A stretch of 64,000 bases of DNA from an uncultured Alistipes sp. (lineage in GTDB: Bacteria; Bacteroidota; Bacteroidia; Bacteroidales; Rikenellaceae), in NCBI RefSeq assembly GCF_963931675.1, contig NZ_OZ007039.1:2083806-2147805 (forward strand), read 5' to 3'. The position numbers were made by a program, and so were the translations under genes. Under the pieces are notes generated by a model that saw only the letters and a list, made by a program, of their open reading frames with translations, had not been told where the DNA came from and made no database searches. Positions 41,590-49,036 of the stretch are shown here, piece by piece. Positions within the stretch are counted from its first letter, which is position 1. The number at the start of each line of letters is the position of its first letter.

Positions 41590-43479
41590 TTATTGGGCGA
41601 TTTGCACTTTGATATTGTCAAGGTAGAGCCAGTAGTTGCCGTTGAATCCCGAGAAGGGGGCGGTATCCGTTGTTGAGGAGACCATCCACGAGGCACGGGT
41701 CGTGTTGCTGGCAGAGGGAATGATGAACGAATCCTCGTAGGAGATGTTGTCGTAGTTCTGGTTCTGGTTGCGTTCGGCTCCCGACGTGCCGGGAATCACG
41801 ACATTGTTCTTGAGGAGGTAGGGGATGGTGGTCGATCCCGGCTGCCAGCCCTGTTCGGAGGTGTAGCCGCAACTGTAGATTGCATCGCCGTTTCCGGGGC
41901 CTGCATCGCCGCCAAAGAGTTTCCGCTCGACGGACCAGCGGCCGCCTTTGTAATTGAATGTCACTTTGACCTTAGGGTTCTTGCCCTCTTTCAGCGTGCT
42001 GAACGGGGCCGAATCGAGGCGTGCATTGTAGGTGTTCGACGCGAAGCTCTGGTTTTCGACGCGGGCGCAGATGCGGATAGCCTTTCCGGCTTCGGTGCCG
42101 ACGCGGGCTGCTGTCCAGCCCGGAGTTTTGACTCCCCAGTTGCTCAGGTCAATGGCTGTACCGTCACCATCGGCGATCGTTGTGCCGCCTACGGCCGGGT
42201 TGTCGTAGTTGCTGTTGGTTGTAACTCCCGAAAAATCCTCGTAAAGCAACCAGGGTACACTGAAAGTTTTCACCCGGTTCACGGCTCCGGCAGTTACTGC
42301 CGGCAGGGTGAAGGTTTCGCTCAGAAGGGCATGCTCCGAATCGTACGTCACCTGGAATCCGGCCATCTCCTCCGTGGGGTTCGTGTAGCCCCGGAAGCGA
42401 ACCGTATAGTCGCCCGTACCCGTGACGTCGAACGTACGGCTCTGACTGCCGTCCTCGAAGCTCCAGCCCGAGGGTGCCGTCACCGTGAAGGTGTTGATCG
42501 CCTCGCCCAGCGTGTTGACGCCCGTCTCCGCGAGGGTGAAGATCAGCTGCGTGAGTTGCACTGCCGCGGCCGGGACGTTGTAGTTGATCGGCGTGGTGTG
42601 GCCGGCGGCAAAGGTCCGGCCGGCCGGGGCGAAGGTCCGCTCCTCCGATTCAAGGGCCGAGCTCGACGCTACGATCGAAACCTCCTGACCCTCTTCGAGC
42701 GTGACGGGGGCAATCAGGGCGTAGACCACATCCTCGGCCTCCTTCGGCTCCGAAAAGCGCAGGGTCAGCGTGTTGCTCGACTCGCTCAATTCGGCTGCGG
42801 CGGCGGGGTTGGCGGCATCCACCGTCAGGCGCCCCACAACGGGTGTCGGGAAGGTCAGTTTGATCTCCGAAACCGGTTCTCCGAGGTCGTTGCGCGGGAT
42901 GGCGATTTTCAGTACGTGGATTTTGTGTGCGAATTGCAGGTCGACGACGTCCGTATTGTCGCTGATGCCGTTCGCATCCTTCTTGTCGTGTTCGCGCAGC
43001 GGCCCGGCTCCCTCGATCGGCGTGGCCACCATCACGTCCCACTCGCCGTGGAACGTACCGTCCTGCACGGCCGGGATGTCGTAGCTGGCCCGCAGCCCGT
43101 CGGTCGAGGCCGGAACGGGCGACACGGCGTAATAAGTATAGGTGTCCTCGGCCATCTGCGGGATGTTGCCGCGGAAGTTGGCCGAGTTGTAGGTCGCATT
43201 ATAATGGTAGAGGCTGAAGGCCACGGCGTCGACTACGGTTTGAGCGGCGGAGTTTACGGCCCAGAGTGCGAGTCGGTCGCCTGTCTGCCATTTGACGCTC
43301 ACGCCGTCGTCCCCGAGTTCGGTGCGGGTCGTGGATTGGGGCCGGATGTCGAGTCGCGGACCCGACCCGATGGCCACCTCAATGCTTCTTGTTGCCGGAT
43401 CGGCCGCCTCGTCCGTATTTTTCGAACAGGCGGCGCACAGCAGGGGCAGAAGAAGCAGGGTTGTCCAATGTTTCATCAT
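41590..43479 (-). CDS. Fimbrillin-like (Mfa-like) lipoprotein with C-terminal jelly roll
   Basis: A 629-residue lipoprotein (signal ending LCAAC, Cys18), first gene of the operon. The N-terminal 300 residues resemble the fimbrillin/Mfa-like family: ATRSIEVAIG (Arg31), VSVKWQTGDRLALWAV, FRGNIP, TYTYYAVSPVP and LQFAHKIHVLKIAI. A linker domain (about 310-410) precedes a C-terminal jelly-roll-like region ending FNGNYWLYLDNIKVQIAQ, similar in style to PCMD endings. The size is larger than a normal pilin, so it may be a tip or adhesin. A promoter element is at 43507. Confidence 0.75.
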   Translation of the reverse strand: MMKHWTTLLLLPLLCAACSKNTDEAADPATRSIEVAIGSGPRLDIRPQSTTRTELGDDGVSVKWQTGDRLALWAVNSAAQTVVDAVAFSLYHYNATYNSANFRGNIPQMAEDTYTYYAVSPVPASTDGLRASYDIPAVQDGTFHGEWDVMVATPIEGAGPLREHDKKDANGISDNTDVVDLQFAHKIHVLKIAIPRNDLGEPVSEIKLTFPTPVVGRLTVDAANPAAAAELSESSNTLTLRFSEPKEAEDVVYALIAPVTLEEGQEVSIVASSSALESEERTFAPAGRTFAAGHTTPINYNVPAAAVQLTQLIFTLAETGVNTLGEAINTFTVTAPSGWSFEDGSQSRTFDVTGTGDYTVRFRGYTNPTEEMAGFQVTYDSEHALLSETFTLPAVTAGAVNRVKTFSVPWLLYEDFSGVTTNSNYDNPAVGGTTIADGDGTAIDLSNWGVKTPGWTAARVGTEAGKAIRICARVENQSFASNTYNARLDSAPFSTLKEGKNPKVKVTFNYKGGRWSVERKLFGGDAGPGNGDAIYSCGYTSEQGWQPGSTTIPYLLKNNVVIPGTSGAERNQNQNYDNISYEDSFIIPSASNTTRASWMVSSTTDTAPFSGFNGNYWLYLDNIKVQIAQ

Positions 43480-43506
43480 GCACGAATTCTTTTATCTGAA
43501 TCTCCA

Positions 43507-43537
43507 CAAAAATAGGGTCGGAAGCCGATTTCCCGAA
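43507..43537 (-). promoter_or_regulatory. Promoter of the seven-gene surface operon
   Basis: On the minus strand TATTTTTG (43507-43514) is an exact -7 match, 28 nt before the first ATG; the -33 position holds a weak TTTC (43534-43537) at 19 nt. The terminator of the upstream peptidase gene lies just beyond, so this operon begins here. Confidence 0.5.
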
Positions 43538-43613
43538 ATAAATTCAACGAACGGCCTGTTTTTCATCACGAACCGAGATTTTTTCCTGTTGCGGTTTCGT
43601 CGGATTGCACGCA

Positions 43614-43651
43614 AAAAGGCCCTCCGACATACATTTGTCGGAGGGCCTTTT
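43614..43651 (-). terminator. Terminator after the S9 peptidase gene
   Basis: Perfect 16-bp arms (43614-43629 and 43636-43651; core GGCCCTCCGACA / TGTCGGAGGGCC) with A and T runs at the ends. Confidence 0.9.
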
Positions 43652-43776
43652 CGGTGGTTCCCGGGCTGTTTCCCCGGCCCGGACCCAATCCGGATTCCGG
43701 GGCCGTTGTCCGCTTTTTCCGGATGACCGGCTGCGTGCCCGGACTTTCGGTCCGGCAGGTCCGGCAGGTCCGGGCC

Positions 43777-45921
43777 CTATTCGGCCCCTTTGACGTAACG
43801 GTCGAGCCAGCCGAAGAATTCACGGTTCCAGACCATCGAGTTCTGGGGCTTGAAGACCTGGTGCGCCTCGTTCTCGAACTCCACGAGCCGGGCCGGAATA
43901 CCCCGCACGCGGGCGGCGGTGAAGGCTTCGAGCGATTGCGTGTAGGGGATGCGGAAGTCCTTCTCGCCGGTGAAGATCAGGATCGGGGTGTCCCAGCGCG
44001 TCACGAACTTGTGCGGCGAGTTGGCGTAGGAGCGTTGTGCCGTAGCGTTCTCCTTGTCCCAGTAGGGGCCACCGTAGTCGTTGTTGATGAAGAAGAGCTC
44101 CTCGGTCTCGCCGTACATCGACTCGAAGTTGAAGATCCCGCAGTGGGCGATGAAGGCCTTGAATCGCTTCTCGTGGCATCCGGCCAGGAAGAAGACCGAA
44201 TAGCCGCCGTAGGAGGCTCCGACGCATCCCATGCGCGATTCGTCGGCCCACGGTTCGCGGGCCACGTCGTCGATGGCCGAGAGGTAGTCGCGGATGTTCT
44301 GCCCGGAGTAGTCGCCCGAGATCTGGTCGAGCCACTCCTGCCCGAAGGAGGGCAGGCCGCGGCGGTTCGGGGCCACGACGACGTAGCCCTGGGCGGCCAT
44401 CAGCTGGTAGTTCCAGCGGTAGCTCCAGCCGTTCGAGACGACGTTCTGGGGACCGCCCTGGCAGTAGAGCAGCGTCGGGTACTTCTTCGCGGGGTCGAAG
44501 TCGGGCGGGAGGATCACCCACGTGAGCATCTGCTTGCCGTCGGTGGTCCGTACCCATCGCTTCTGCACCTCGCCCATGCGGATGTTTTCGTAGATGGATT
44601 TGTTGATGCCCGAAATCTGTGTCAGGGCGCCGTCGGCGGGGTTCACCTCGTAGAACTCCGGCGCCGAGGAGATCGTGCACAGTTCGGCCACCATGCGCCC
44701 GCCGCTCGTCGTGAAGGCGTTGATGTCGTGGTCGCCCCCGGTGAGGACCTCCACCTCGCCATCGACCGTCGCCACGCGGCAGATCTGGTGCGTGGCCTCG
44801 ATCGGAGCGATGAACCAGAGCCGCTCGCTGCCCTCCCAGACGACATTCATGGCGTTGTAGTCGAAATCCTCCGTCAGGTCGCGCATCTCGGCCGTCGCGC
44901 AGTCGTAGAGGAAGAGCCGTGACTTGTCCGACTCGTTCCCGGCACGGCGTTGCGAGAGGAAGGCGATCTTCGAGTCGTCGGGCGACCAGACGGGATACTT
45001 GTCATACCCCGGGAGGTTCTCCTGCAGCCGTTCGATCGGCTCTCCGGTGTTGAAATTGGTGGGCTTGCAGATGTTCTGCGTCTGTTGCGAGGCGACGTCG
45101 TAGACGAAGATGTCCGAATCGGTCGAGACGGCGTAGGCCGTACCGGTCAGCGGTTTGCAGGTGTAGGCCAGCATCGTTCCGGCATGGTTCCAGGCGATCT
45201 CGGCCATGTCGAAGTAGGGGGCCAGCGGAGCATCCCACGCAGCTTCCGGCCCGAGGATGTCCCGTCCCTCCTTCATGCCGTCGGGCCCGAAGTCGCCGAC
45301 GAAGATGTGCAGGTATTCGCCCTCGTCCCAATAGTCCCAGTGGCGGGCCATCAGGTCGTCGTAGATCCGGGCCTTCGACTTGTCCATGTCCTTGTGGATG
45401 TCGGCCGAGCGGCGGTCGGCCACCTGCACGCGCTGTACGTACCACGCCTTGTCGCCGCGGGGCGAGATGCCGAATCCCTCGACGTCGCGCCCGAAATCCG
45501 ACAGCTGACGCACGTTGCCGCCCGCGGGCCCCATCTCCCAGACCTGCATCGAGCCGCTGCGGTCCGAGAGGAAGTAGATCCGCTGCCCGTCGGCGCTCCA
45601 GCGGGGCGCGAGGCTGTTCGACGTGAGGTCAGTCAGGCGCGTGACGGCCTTCGTGTCGAGCTCCTCGACCCAGAGGGTTGTCACGCCGCGGTTTTCGGAG
45701 AGGTTGTAGTCGGTCTGCTGGTAGACGAAGCGCTTGCCGTCGGGCGAGAGTACGGCGCCGCCTGCGCGGCTCATCTTCCACATCACCTCGGGGGTGAAGC
45801 GCCCGGCGGCGATCTCTTCGGCCGTCAGGGCGTTGTCGATCTTCAGCGGCTCGGGACGCTGCCGGTCGCAGGCGCCCAGCCCCATAGCTGCAATAGCCAT
45901 CATCAGGATGATTTTTTTCAT
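43777..45921 (-). CDS. S9 prolyl oligopeptidase-family lipoprotein, DPP5-like
   Basis: A 714-residue exported serine peptidase with a lipoprotein signal ending GLGAC (Cys18). An N-terminal beta-propeller with WD40-like units (VLSPDGKRFVYQ, PRWSADGQRIYFLSD, PVWSPDDSKIAFLS) gates a C-terminal alpha/beta hydrolase. The triad is visible: Ser in GCVGASYGGYS, Asp in FTGEKDFRIP and His in EFENEAHQVF. It most resembles Bacteroidales DPP5, which removes dipeptides from peptides in the periplasm. That fits an amino-acid-using anaerobe with OPT and PepT. ATG 45921 is chosen for its signal peptide. Confidence 0.9.
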   Translation of the reverse strand: MKKIILMMAIAAMGLGACDRQRPEPLKIDNALTAEEIAAGRFTPEVMWKMSRAGGAVLSPDGKRFVYQQTDYNLSENRGVTTLWVEELDTKAVTRLTDLTSNSLAPRWSADGQRIYFLSDRSGSMQVWEMGPAGGNVRQLSDFGRDVEGFGISPRGDKAWYVQRVQVADRRSADIHKDMDKSKARIYDDLMARHWDYWDEGEYLHIFVGDFGPDGMKEGRDILGPEAAWDAPLAPYFDMAEIAWNHAGTMLAYTCKPLTGTAYAVSTDSDIFVYDVASQQTQNICKPTNFNTGEPIERLQENLPGYDKYPVWSPDDSKIAFLSQRRAGNESDKSRLFLYDCATAEMRDLTEDFDYNAMNVVWEGSERLWFIAPIEATHQICRVATVDGEVEVLTGGDHDINAFTTSGGRMVAELCTISSAPEFYEVNPADGALTQISGINKSIYENIRMGEVQKRWVRTTDGKQMLTWVILPPDFDPAKKYPTLLYCQGGPQNVVSNGWSYRWNYQLMAAQGYVVVAPNRRGLPSFGQEWLDQISGDYSGQNIRDYLSAIDDVAREPWADESRMGCVGASYGGYSVFFLAGCHEKRFKAFIAHCGIFNFESMYGETEELFFINNDYGGPYWDKENATAQRSYANSPHKFVTRWDTPILIFTGEKDFRIPYTQSLEAFTAARVRGIPARLVEFENEAHQVFKPQNSMVWNREFFGWLDRYVKGAE

Positions 45922-45948
45922 TTTTGTGGAGGTTTTCCTATTTATTCG

Positions 45949-45956
45949 TATTTTTG
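45949..45956 (+). promoter_or_regulatory. Candidate -7 element of the NUDIX gene
   Basis: TATTTTTG matches the consensus; TTTTTG at 45921-45926 is 22 nt upstream, slightly far for a -33 element. It favours the start codon at 45981. Confidence 0.45.
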
Positions 45957-45980
45957 GATTCCGAAAAAATGCTTCATACA

Positions 45981-46583
45981 ATGACCCGTACCGTCTATTT
46001 TGCCGACAAGAGCGTGGCCTTCACGACTGCGGCGCCCGGCGGAGAGTGGTTCGCCGTGGCGGCGGAGTCCGACGGCGGCGTATCGCGCCCCAAGATACTG
46101 AATTTTCTCGAATCGCACAACTCCGTAGCGGTCGTTTCGGCCGATCCCGAAGCGACGTTCCGAGCCTTTGCGTTGCAGTTCGCGTGGGTGGAGGCGGCCG
46201 GCGGGGTGGTCGTGGACGGTGCGGGGCGGTGGCTGCTGATCCACCGCAACGGGCGTTGGGACCTTCCGAAAGGGCACCTCGAAGCCGGGGAGAGTATCGA
46301 GACCTGTGCGGCCCGCGAAGTGGAGGAGGAGACGGGCGTGCGGGGCGAGGTGGTGCGCCCGCTGTGCCGGACGCTGCACGCCTACTGGTTCCCGAAGAGC
46401 GGACGCTGGGAGTTGAAGCGGACCCACTGGTTCGAACTCCGGGCAACGGAACCCTCGGCGCTGCAGCCCCAGACCGAGGAGGGGATCGAACGGGTGGTGT
46501 GGTGTACGCCCGCGGAGGCTGCGGAGCACGTGCGCGAAGCCTTCCCGACGATCCGCCGCGTGGCCGAGGCGATGAACCGATAG
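45981..46583 (+). CDS. NUDIX hydrolase
   Basis: A 200-residue protein with an N-terminal extension of about 70 residues before the NUDIX domain. The complete NUDIX box is GHLEAGESIETCAAREVEEETGV, shown here in parts: GHLEAGE, then REVEEETG; the Glu residues bind the metal that cleaves nucleoside diphosphate-X bonds. Substrate is not predictable. ATG 45981 is chosen because of the promoter element at 45949; ATG 45969 is also in frame. It is divergent from the S9 peptidase gene and convergent with the LytTR gene. Confidence 0.85.
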   Translation: MTRTVYFADKSVAFTTAAPGGEWFAVAAESDGGVSRPKILNFLESHNSVAVVSADPEATFRAFALQFAWVEAAGGVVVDGAGRWLLIHRNGRWDLPKGHLEAGESIETCAAREVEEETGVRGEVVRPLCRTLHAYWFPKSGRWELKRTHWFELRATEPSALQPQTEEGIERVVWCTPAEAAEHVREAFPTIRRVAEAMNR

Positions 46584-46666
46584 CCCGGCGGCCGGGGGCG
46601 GCCCCTTCCCGGATGATTCTCGGGACCGGGCGGTGACGCCAGCCGTGTCCGGCTCGCCGAGGCGGG

Positions 46667-47362
46667 CTACTCTTTCCCGAGGCGCTGTCTTACGGCCTCC
46701 TTGTATTTGCGCGAGATCTCGATCTCGGTCGTCCCGATCCGGATGCGGGTCGGGCGGTATTCGTCGATACGCTCCGTATTGACGATGTAGGAGCGGTGCA
46801 CGCGCAGGAACCGCCGGTCGAGTTGCGCCTCCCATTGCGAGATGCGTGTCTTCGTGCGGTAGGCTTCGCCCGAGACGGTATGGATCCACACCTCGTCGTC
46901 GTTCGATTCGACGTAGCGGATCTCCCCCGGATCGAGCGTGATCCGACGGCGCTCGGAGATGAAACTCAATGTGTCGTCATACGGCTGACTGCGTTCGAGG
47001 TAACGGGCGATCAGCCGCTCCGGGACGATGAATACCGCGATCAGCAGCAGGATGATGAGCGGATGGAAGATCGGGCCGGGCAGTGTGTCGGGCAGAGTGT
47101 CGAAAACGACGCGGAGTCCGAAGATCAGGGCGAGGTATTCGATCACGACGACGGCCGCGAGCAGATAGAGTGCGTTGAGCAGCTCCTTCGGCCGCTTCCC
47201 GAGGGTGAGTTGCGGCACGAAATAACGCAGAATCAGCAGTCCGGGCAGGAAGAGCAGGGCGAGTAGAATCGCCTGGTCATAGGCATATCCCATCGCCCCG
47301 AAAACGAGGACGATCAGCAGGGTCGAAACCAGCCACCAGAGTGCGGGCAGATTCTGTTTCAT
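46667..47362 (-). CDS. Membrane-anchored LytTR DNA-binding regulator
   Basis: A 231-residue protein. The N-terminal half has four or five membrane segments (ALWWLVSTLLIVLVFGAMGY, AILLALLFLPGLLILRYF, LLAAVVVIEYLALIFGL, PLIILLLIAVFIVP). The C-terminal LytTR DNA-binding domain (about 130-231) has IRYVESNDDEVWIHT, YRTKTRISQWEAQL and RFLRVHRSYIVNTERI. It has no receiver domain, so it is not a normal response regulator; the membrane part may sense a signal directly. It is divergent from the small membrane gene at 47571, with back-to-back promoters, which suggests that gene or its own promoter as a target. Confidence 0.85.
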   Translation of the reverse strand: MKQNLPALWWLVSTLLIVLVFGAMGYAYDQAILLALLFLPGLLILRYFVPQLTLGKRPKELLNALYLLAAVVVIEYLALIFGLRVVFDTLPDTLPGPIFHPLIILLLIAVFIVPERLIARYLERSQPYDDTLSFISERRRITLDPGEIRYVESNDDEVWIHTVSGEAYRTKTRISQWEAQLDRRFLRVHRSYIVNTERIDEYRPTRIRIGTTEIEISRKYKEAVRQRLGKE

Positions 47363-47381
47363 CGAGGCGTTGTGTGTTGTA

Positions 47382-47412
47382 CAAAGATACGCGAATTTTT
47401 CCGGGACTCCAA
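47382..47412 (-). promoter_or_regulatory. Promoter of the LytTR gene
   Basis: On the minus strand TTG (47410-47412) and TATCTTTG (47382-47389) are 20 nt apart; the LytTR ATG is 20 nt further. Confidence 0.6.
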
Positions 47413-47493
47413 TGCCGACAGCCGCCGCAGCGGCTTCAAGTGCCCTTGCAGCGGGATTTTACCGGCGAACGGCGGGTTTCGACGTCCCGGTTT

Positions 47494-47526
47494 TTTGCTT
47501 CGGCGCTCTGCTGTTGTCTATCTTTG
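47494..47526 (+). promoter_or_regulatory. Promoter of the small membrane gene at 47571
   Basis: TTTG (47494-47497) and TATCTTTG (47519-47526) are 21 nt apart. It points away from the LytTR promoter, with about 80 nt between them for regulator sites. Confidence 0.6.
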
Positions 47527-47570
47527 TATCCGGGAATAGTCCCGCATCATCCATCTTAAATTTTTCGACC

Positions 47571-47882
47571 ATGTTCTCTCTTTTTATGGAAGGCGGCCTG
47601 TGGGGCATGACCTTGCTGACGCTCGAACTGATCGGCCTGCTGCTTGCGGCCTGGAAGGCCCCGGCCTGGGTCAAGGAGATCGGCCTGCTGGCTCTGATTT
47701 CCGGCATTGTCTATACGCTGCTCGGCTTTTCGCAGGCCATGGGCTTCGTACAGCAGGCCGGCGACATCTCGTTTTCACTCCTGGCCGGTGGTCTCCGGGT
47801 GACCTGTATTCCGGTCATTTACGGCATGTTGATCTATATGCTTTCGCTGGTGATCCGCCTGGTGCAGAAACCCCGGATCTGA
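47571..47882 (+). CDS. Small membrane protein, MotA/TolQ/ExbB-like
   Basis: A 103-residue protein with about three membrane segments. MFSLFMEGGLWGMTLLTLEL at the start, LISGIVYTLLGFSQAMGFVQQAG and DISFSLLAGGLRVTCIPVIYGMLIYMLSLVIRL recall the TM2-TM4 core of the ExbB/TolQ/MotA proton-channel family, but it is under half the usual length. The match is by pattern only. The ATG at 47571 fits the promoter at 47519 with a 40-nt leader; an earlier in-frame start would precede the promoter. It is divergent from the LytTR regulator and may be its target. Confidence 0.65.
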   Translation: MFSLFMEGGLWGMTLLTLELIGLLLAAWKAPAWVKEIGLLALISGIVYTLLGFSQAMGFVQQAGDISFSLLAGGLRVTCIPVIYGMLIYMLSLVIRLVQKPRI

Positions 47883-47916
47883 CCCTCCATCCTGCTTCCT
47901 GTACCGGCCCACGACA

Positions 47917-47951
47917 AAACGGCTTCCGAAATCGTTCGGAAGCCGTTTTTG
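47917..47951. terminator. Bidirectional terminator
   Basis: Perfect 15-bp arms AAAACGGCTTCCGAA (47917-47931) and TTCGGAAGCCGTTTT (47936-47950), between the convergent small membrane gene and SRPBCC gene. Confidence 0.93.
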
Positions 47952-47994
47952 GGGTGCCTGTGCTTGCGGCGGCCCGGCCCTCCCTCCGCTGCCA

Positions 47995-48411
47995 CTAATA
48001 CATCGGGGCCTGGTTCATGGCGTTGGCGATGCCCTCGGCGATCTGGTCGATGGCTCCCTGGAGCTTGCCGCCGAGCATCATTTTCATCATCATGTTCAAC
48101 TCGATGTGCAGCACGAGGCGCATCCGGGTGTCCGAGTCGGAGACCTTGTGCAGCTGGATCCAGAAGGCGAAGTCGACCGGTACGCCGCCTTCGTCGCCCA
48201 CGATCTTCACGTGTTTGGGAGCCTCCCGCTCCTCCATGCGGAGCTTGACGGTGAAGCCCTTGGCCTTGAACGAGCAGCGCTCTTCGGTGGCCTGCCACTC
48301 CTCGACGCGGTCGGCCAGCGCCGGCGTGAGGTTGTCGAAGCGGCTGATGACCGCATAGATCTGCTCCGCGGGGCGCAGAATCTGGTGTTGTTTCGAAATA
48401 TATTCCTGCAT
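47995..48411 (-). CDS. SRPBCC-superfamily (START-like) protein
   Basis: A 138-residue protein with the SRPBCC ligand-binding fold pattern: an initial strand ISKQHQILRPAEQIYAVIS with helix, then FTVKLRMEEREAPKHVKIV, FAFWIQLHKVSDSDTRMRLVLHIELN and a long C-terminal helix GKLQGAIDQIAEGIANAM. Members bind lipids or small hydrophobic molecules; the ligand is unknown. It is the third gene of the porX-tsaE strand, but 201 bp of GC-rich repeat sequence separates it from tsaE. It ends before a strong bidirectional terminator. Confidence 0.8.
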   Translation of the reverse strand: MQEYISKQHQILRPAEQIYAVISRFDNLTPALADRVEEWQATEERCSFKAKGFTVKLRMEEREAPKHVKIVGDEGGVPVDFAFWIQLHKVSDSDTRMRLVLHIELNMMMKMMLGGKLQGAIDQIAEGIANAMNQAPMY

Positions 48412-48481
48412 TTTTCTGGTTATTTTGATGGGTCGGATGGGTCGGTTCGGTTTCGGCCGTCCGGGTCGGTCCGGTTTGTGC

Positions 48482-48561
48482 CGATCCCGGGGCGGCTTCG
48501 GTTTGTGTCGATTTCGGGGCGGTTCGGCCGGTGTCGATCCCGGGGCGGCCGGGCGTTCAGG
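48482..48561. repeat. Degenerate 26-27-bp tandem repeat
   Basis: Three units begin CGAT(CC/TT)CGGGGCGG at 48482, 48509 and 48535; sequence from about 48430 is a further decayed relative (CGGTCCGGTTTGTGCCGAT). It fills most of the SRPBCC-tsaE gap, and no gene is seen in it. Confidence 0.75.
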
Positions 48562-48612
48562 CGGTTCGGGGCGGCTCGGGAGCCTTTGCAGCCCGGCGGT
48601 CCGGCAGCCCGG

Positions 48613-49029
48613 CTACTCGATCTCGAAGGTGCGGGCCGTGTCGCTGTCGACGGTGATGCGCACCGTCACCACGTTCTCCGGCAGCAGCGACTCGATCCGC
48701 TCGGGCCACTCCACCAGGCAGAGGTCTCCCGAGTAGAAATACTCCTCGTAGCCGAAGTCGAAAGCCTCGCGCAGATCCTCGATGCGGTAGAAGTCGAAAT
48801 GGTAGATGCGGCGGTTGCCCTGGCCCTTGTACTGGTTGACGATGGCGAACGTCGGGCTGGTCACGGTGTCCGTGGCGCCCAGCTGTGCGGCGATTTCGCG
48901 GATGAGCGTCGTTTTTCCGGCGCCCATCTCGCCGCGGAAGGCCACTACGGTGCGGCGGCCCAGAAGGCTGATGATCGCCCGTGCGACCTGCGGCAGCTCC
49001 TCCTGCGAAGTGATATGGATGGTTTTCAT
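48613..49029 (-). CDS. tsaE: tRNA threonylcarbamoyladenosine biosynthesis ATPase
   Basis: A 138-residue P-loop protein. TsaE works with TsaB, TsaC and TsaD to make the t6A37 modification of ANN-decoding tRNAs. The Walker A motif GEMGAGKTTLIREI, TSPTFAIVNQY and HFDFYRIED...CLVEWPERI are the family signatures. It lies 7 nt after porX on the same strand, an arrangement seen in other Bacteroidetes, so the two are probably co-transcribed even though the functions look unrelated. Confidence 0.95.
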   Translation of the reverse strand: MKTIHITSQEELPQVARAIISLLGRRTVVAFRGEMGAGKTTLIREIAAQLGATDTVTSPTFAIVNQYKGQGNRRIYHFDFYRIEDLREAFDFGYEEYFYSGDLCLVEWPERIESLLPENVVTVRITVDSDTARTFEIE

Positions 49030-49036
49030 GGGTGGT

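Noticed and set aside
33665-43479. Polysaccharide utilisation locus
   Set aside because: No SusC, SusD, glycoside hydrolase or regulator gene is present; PCMD alone does not make a PUL.
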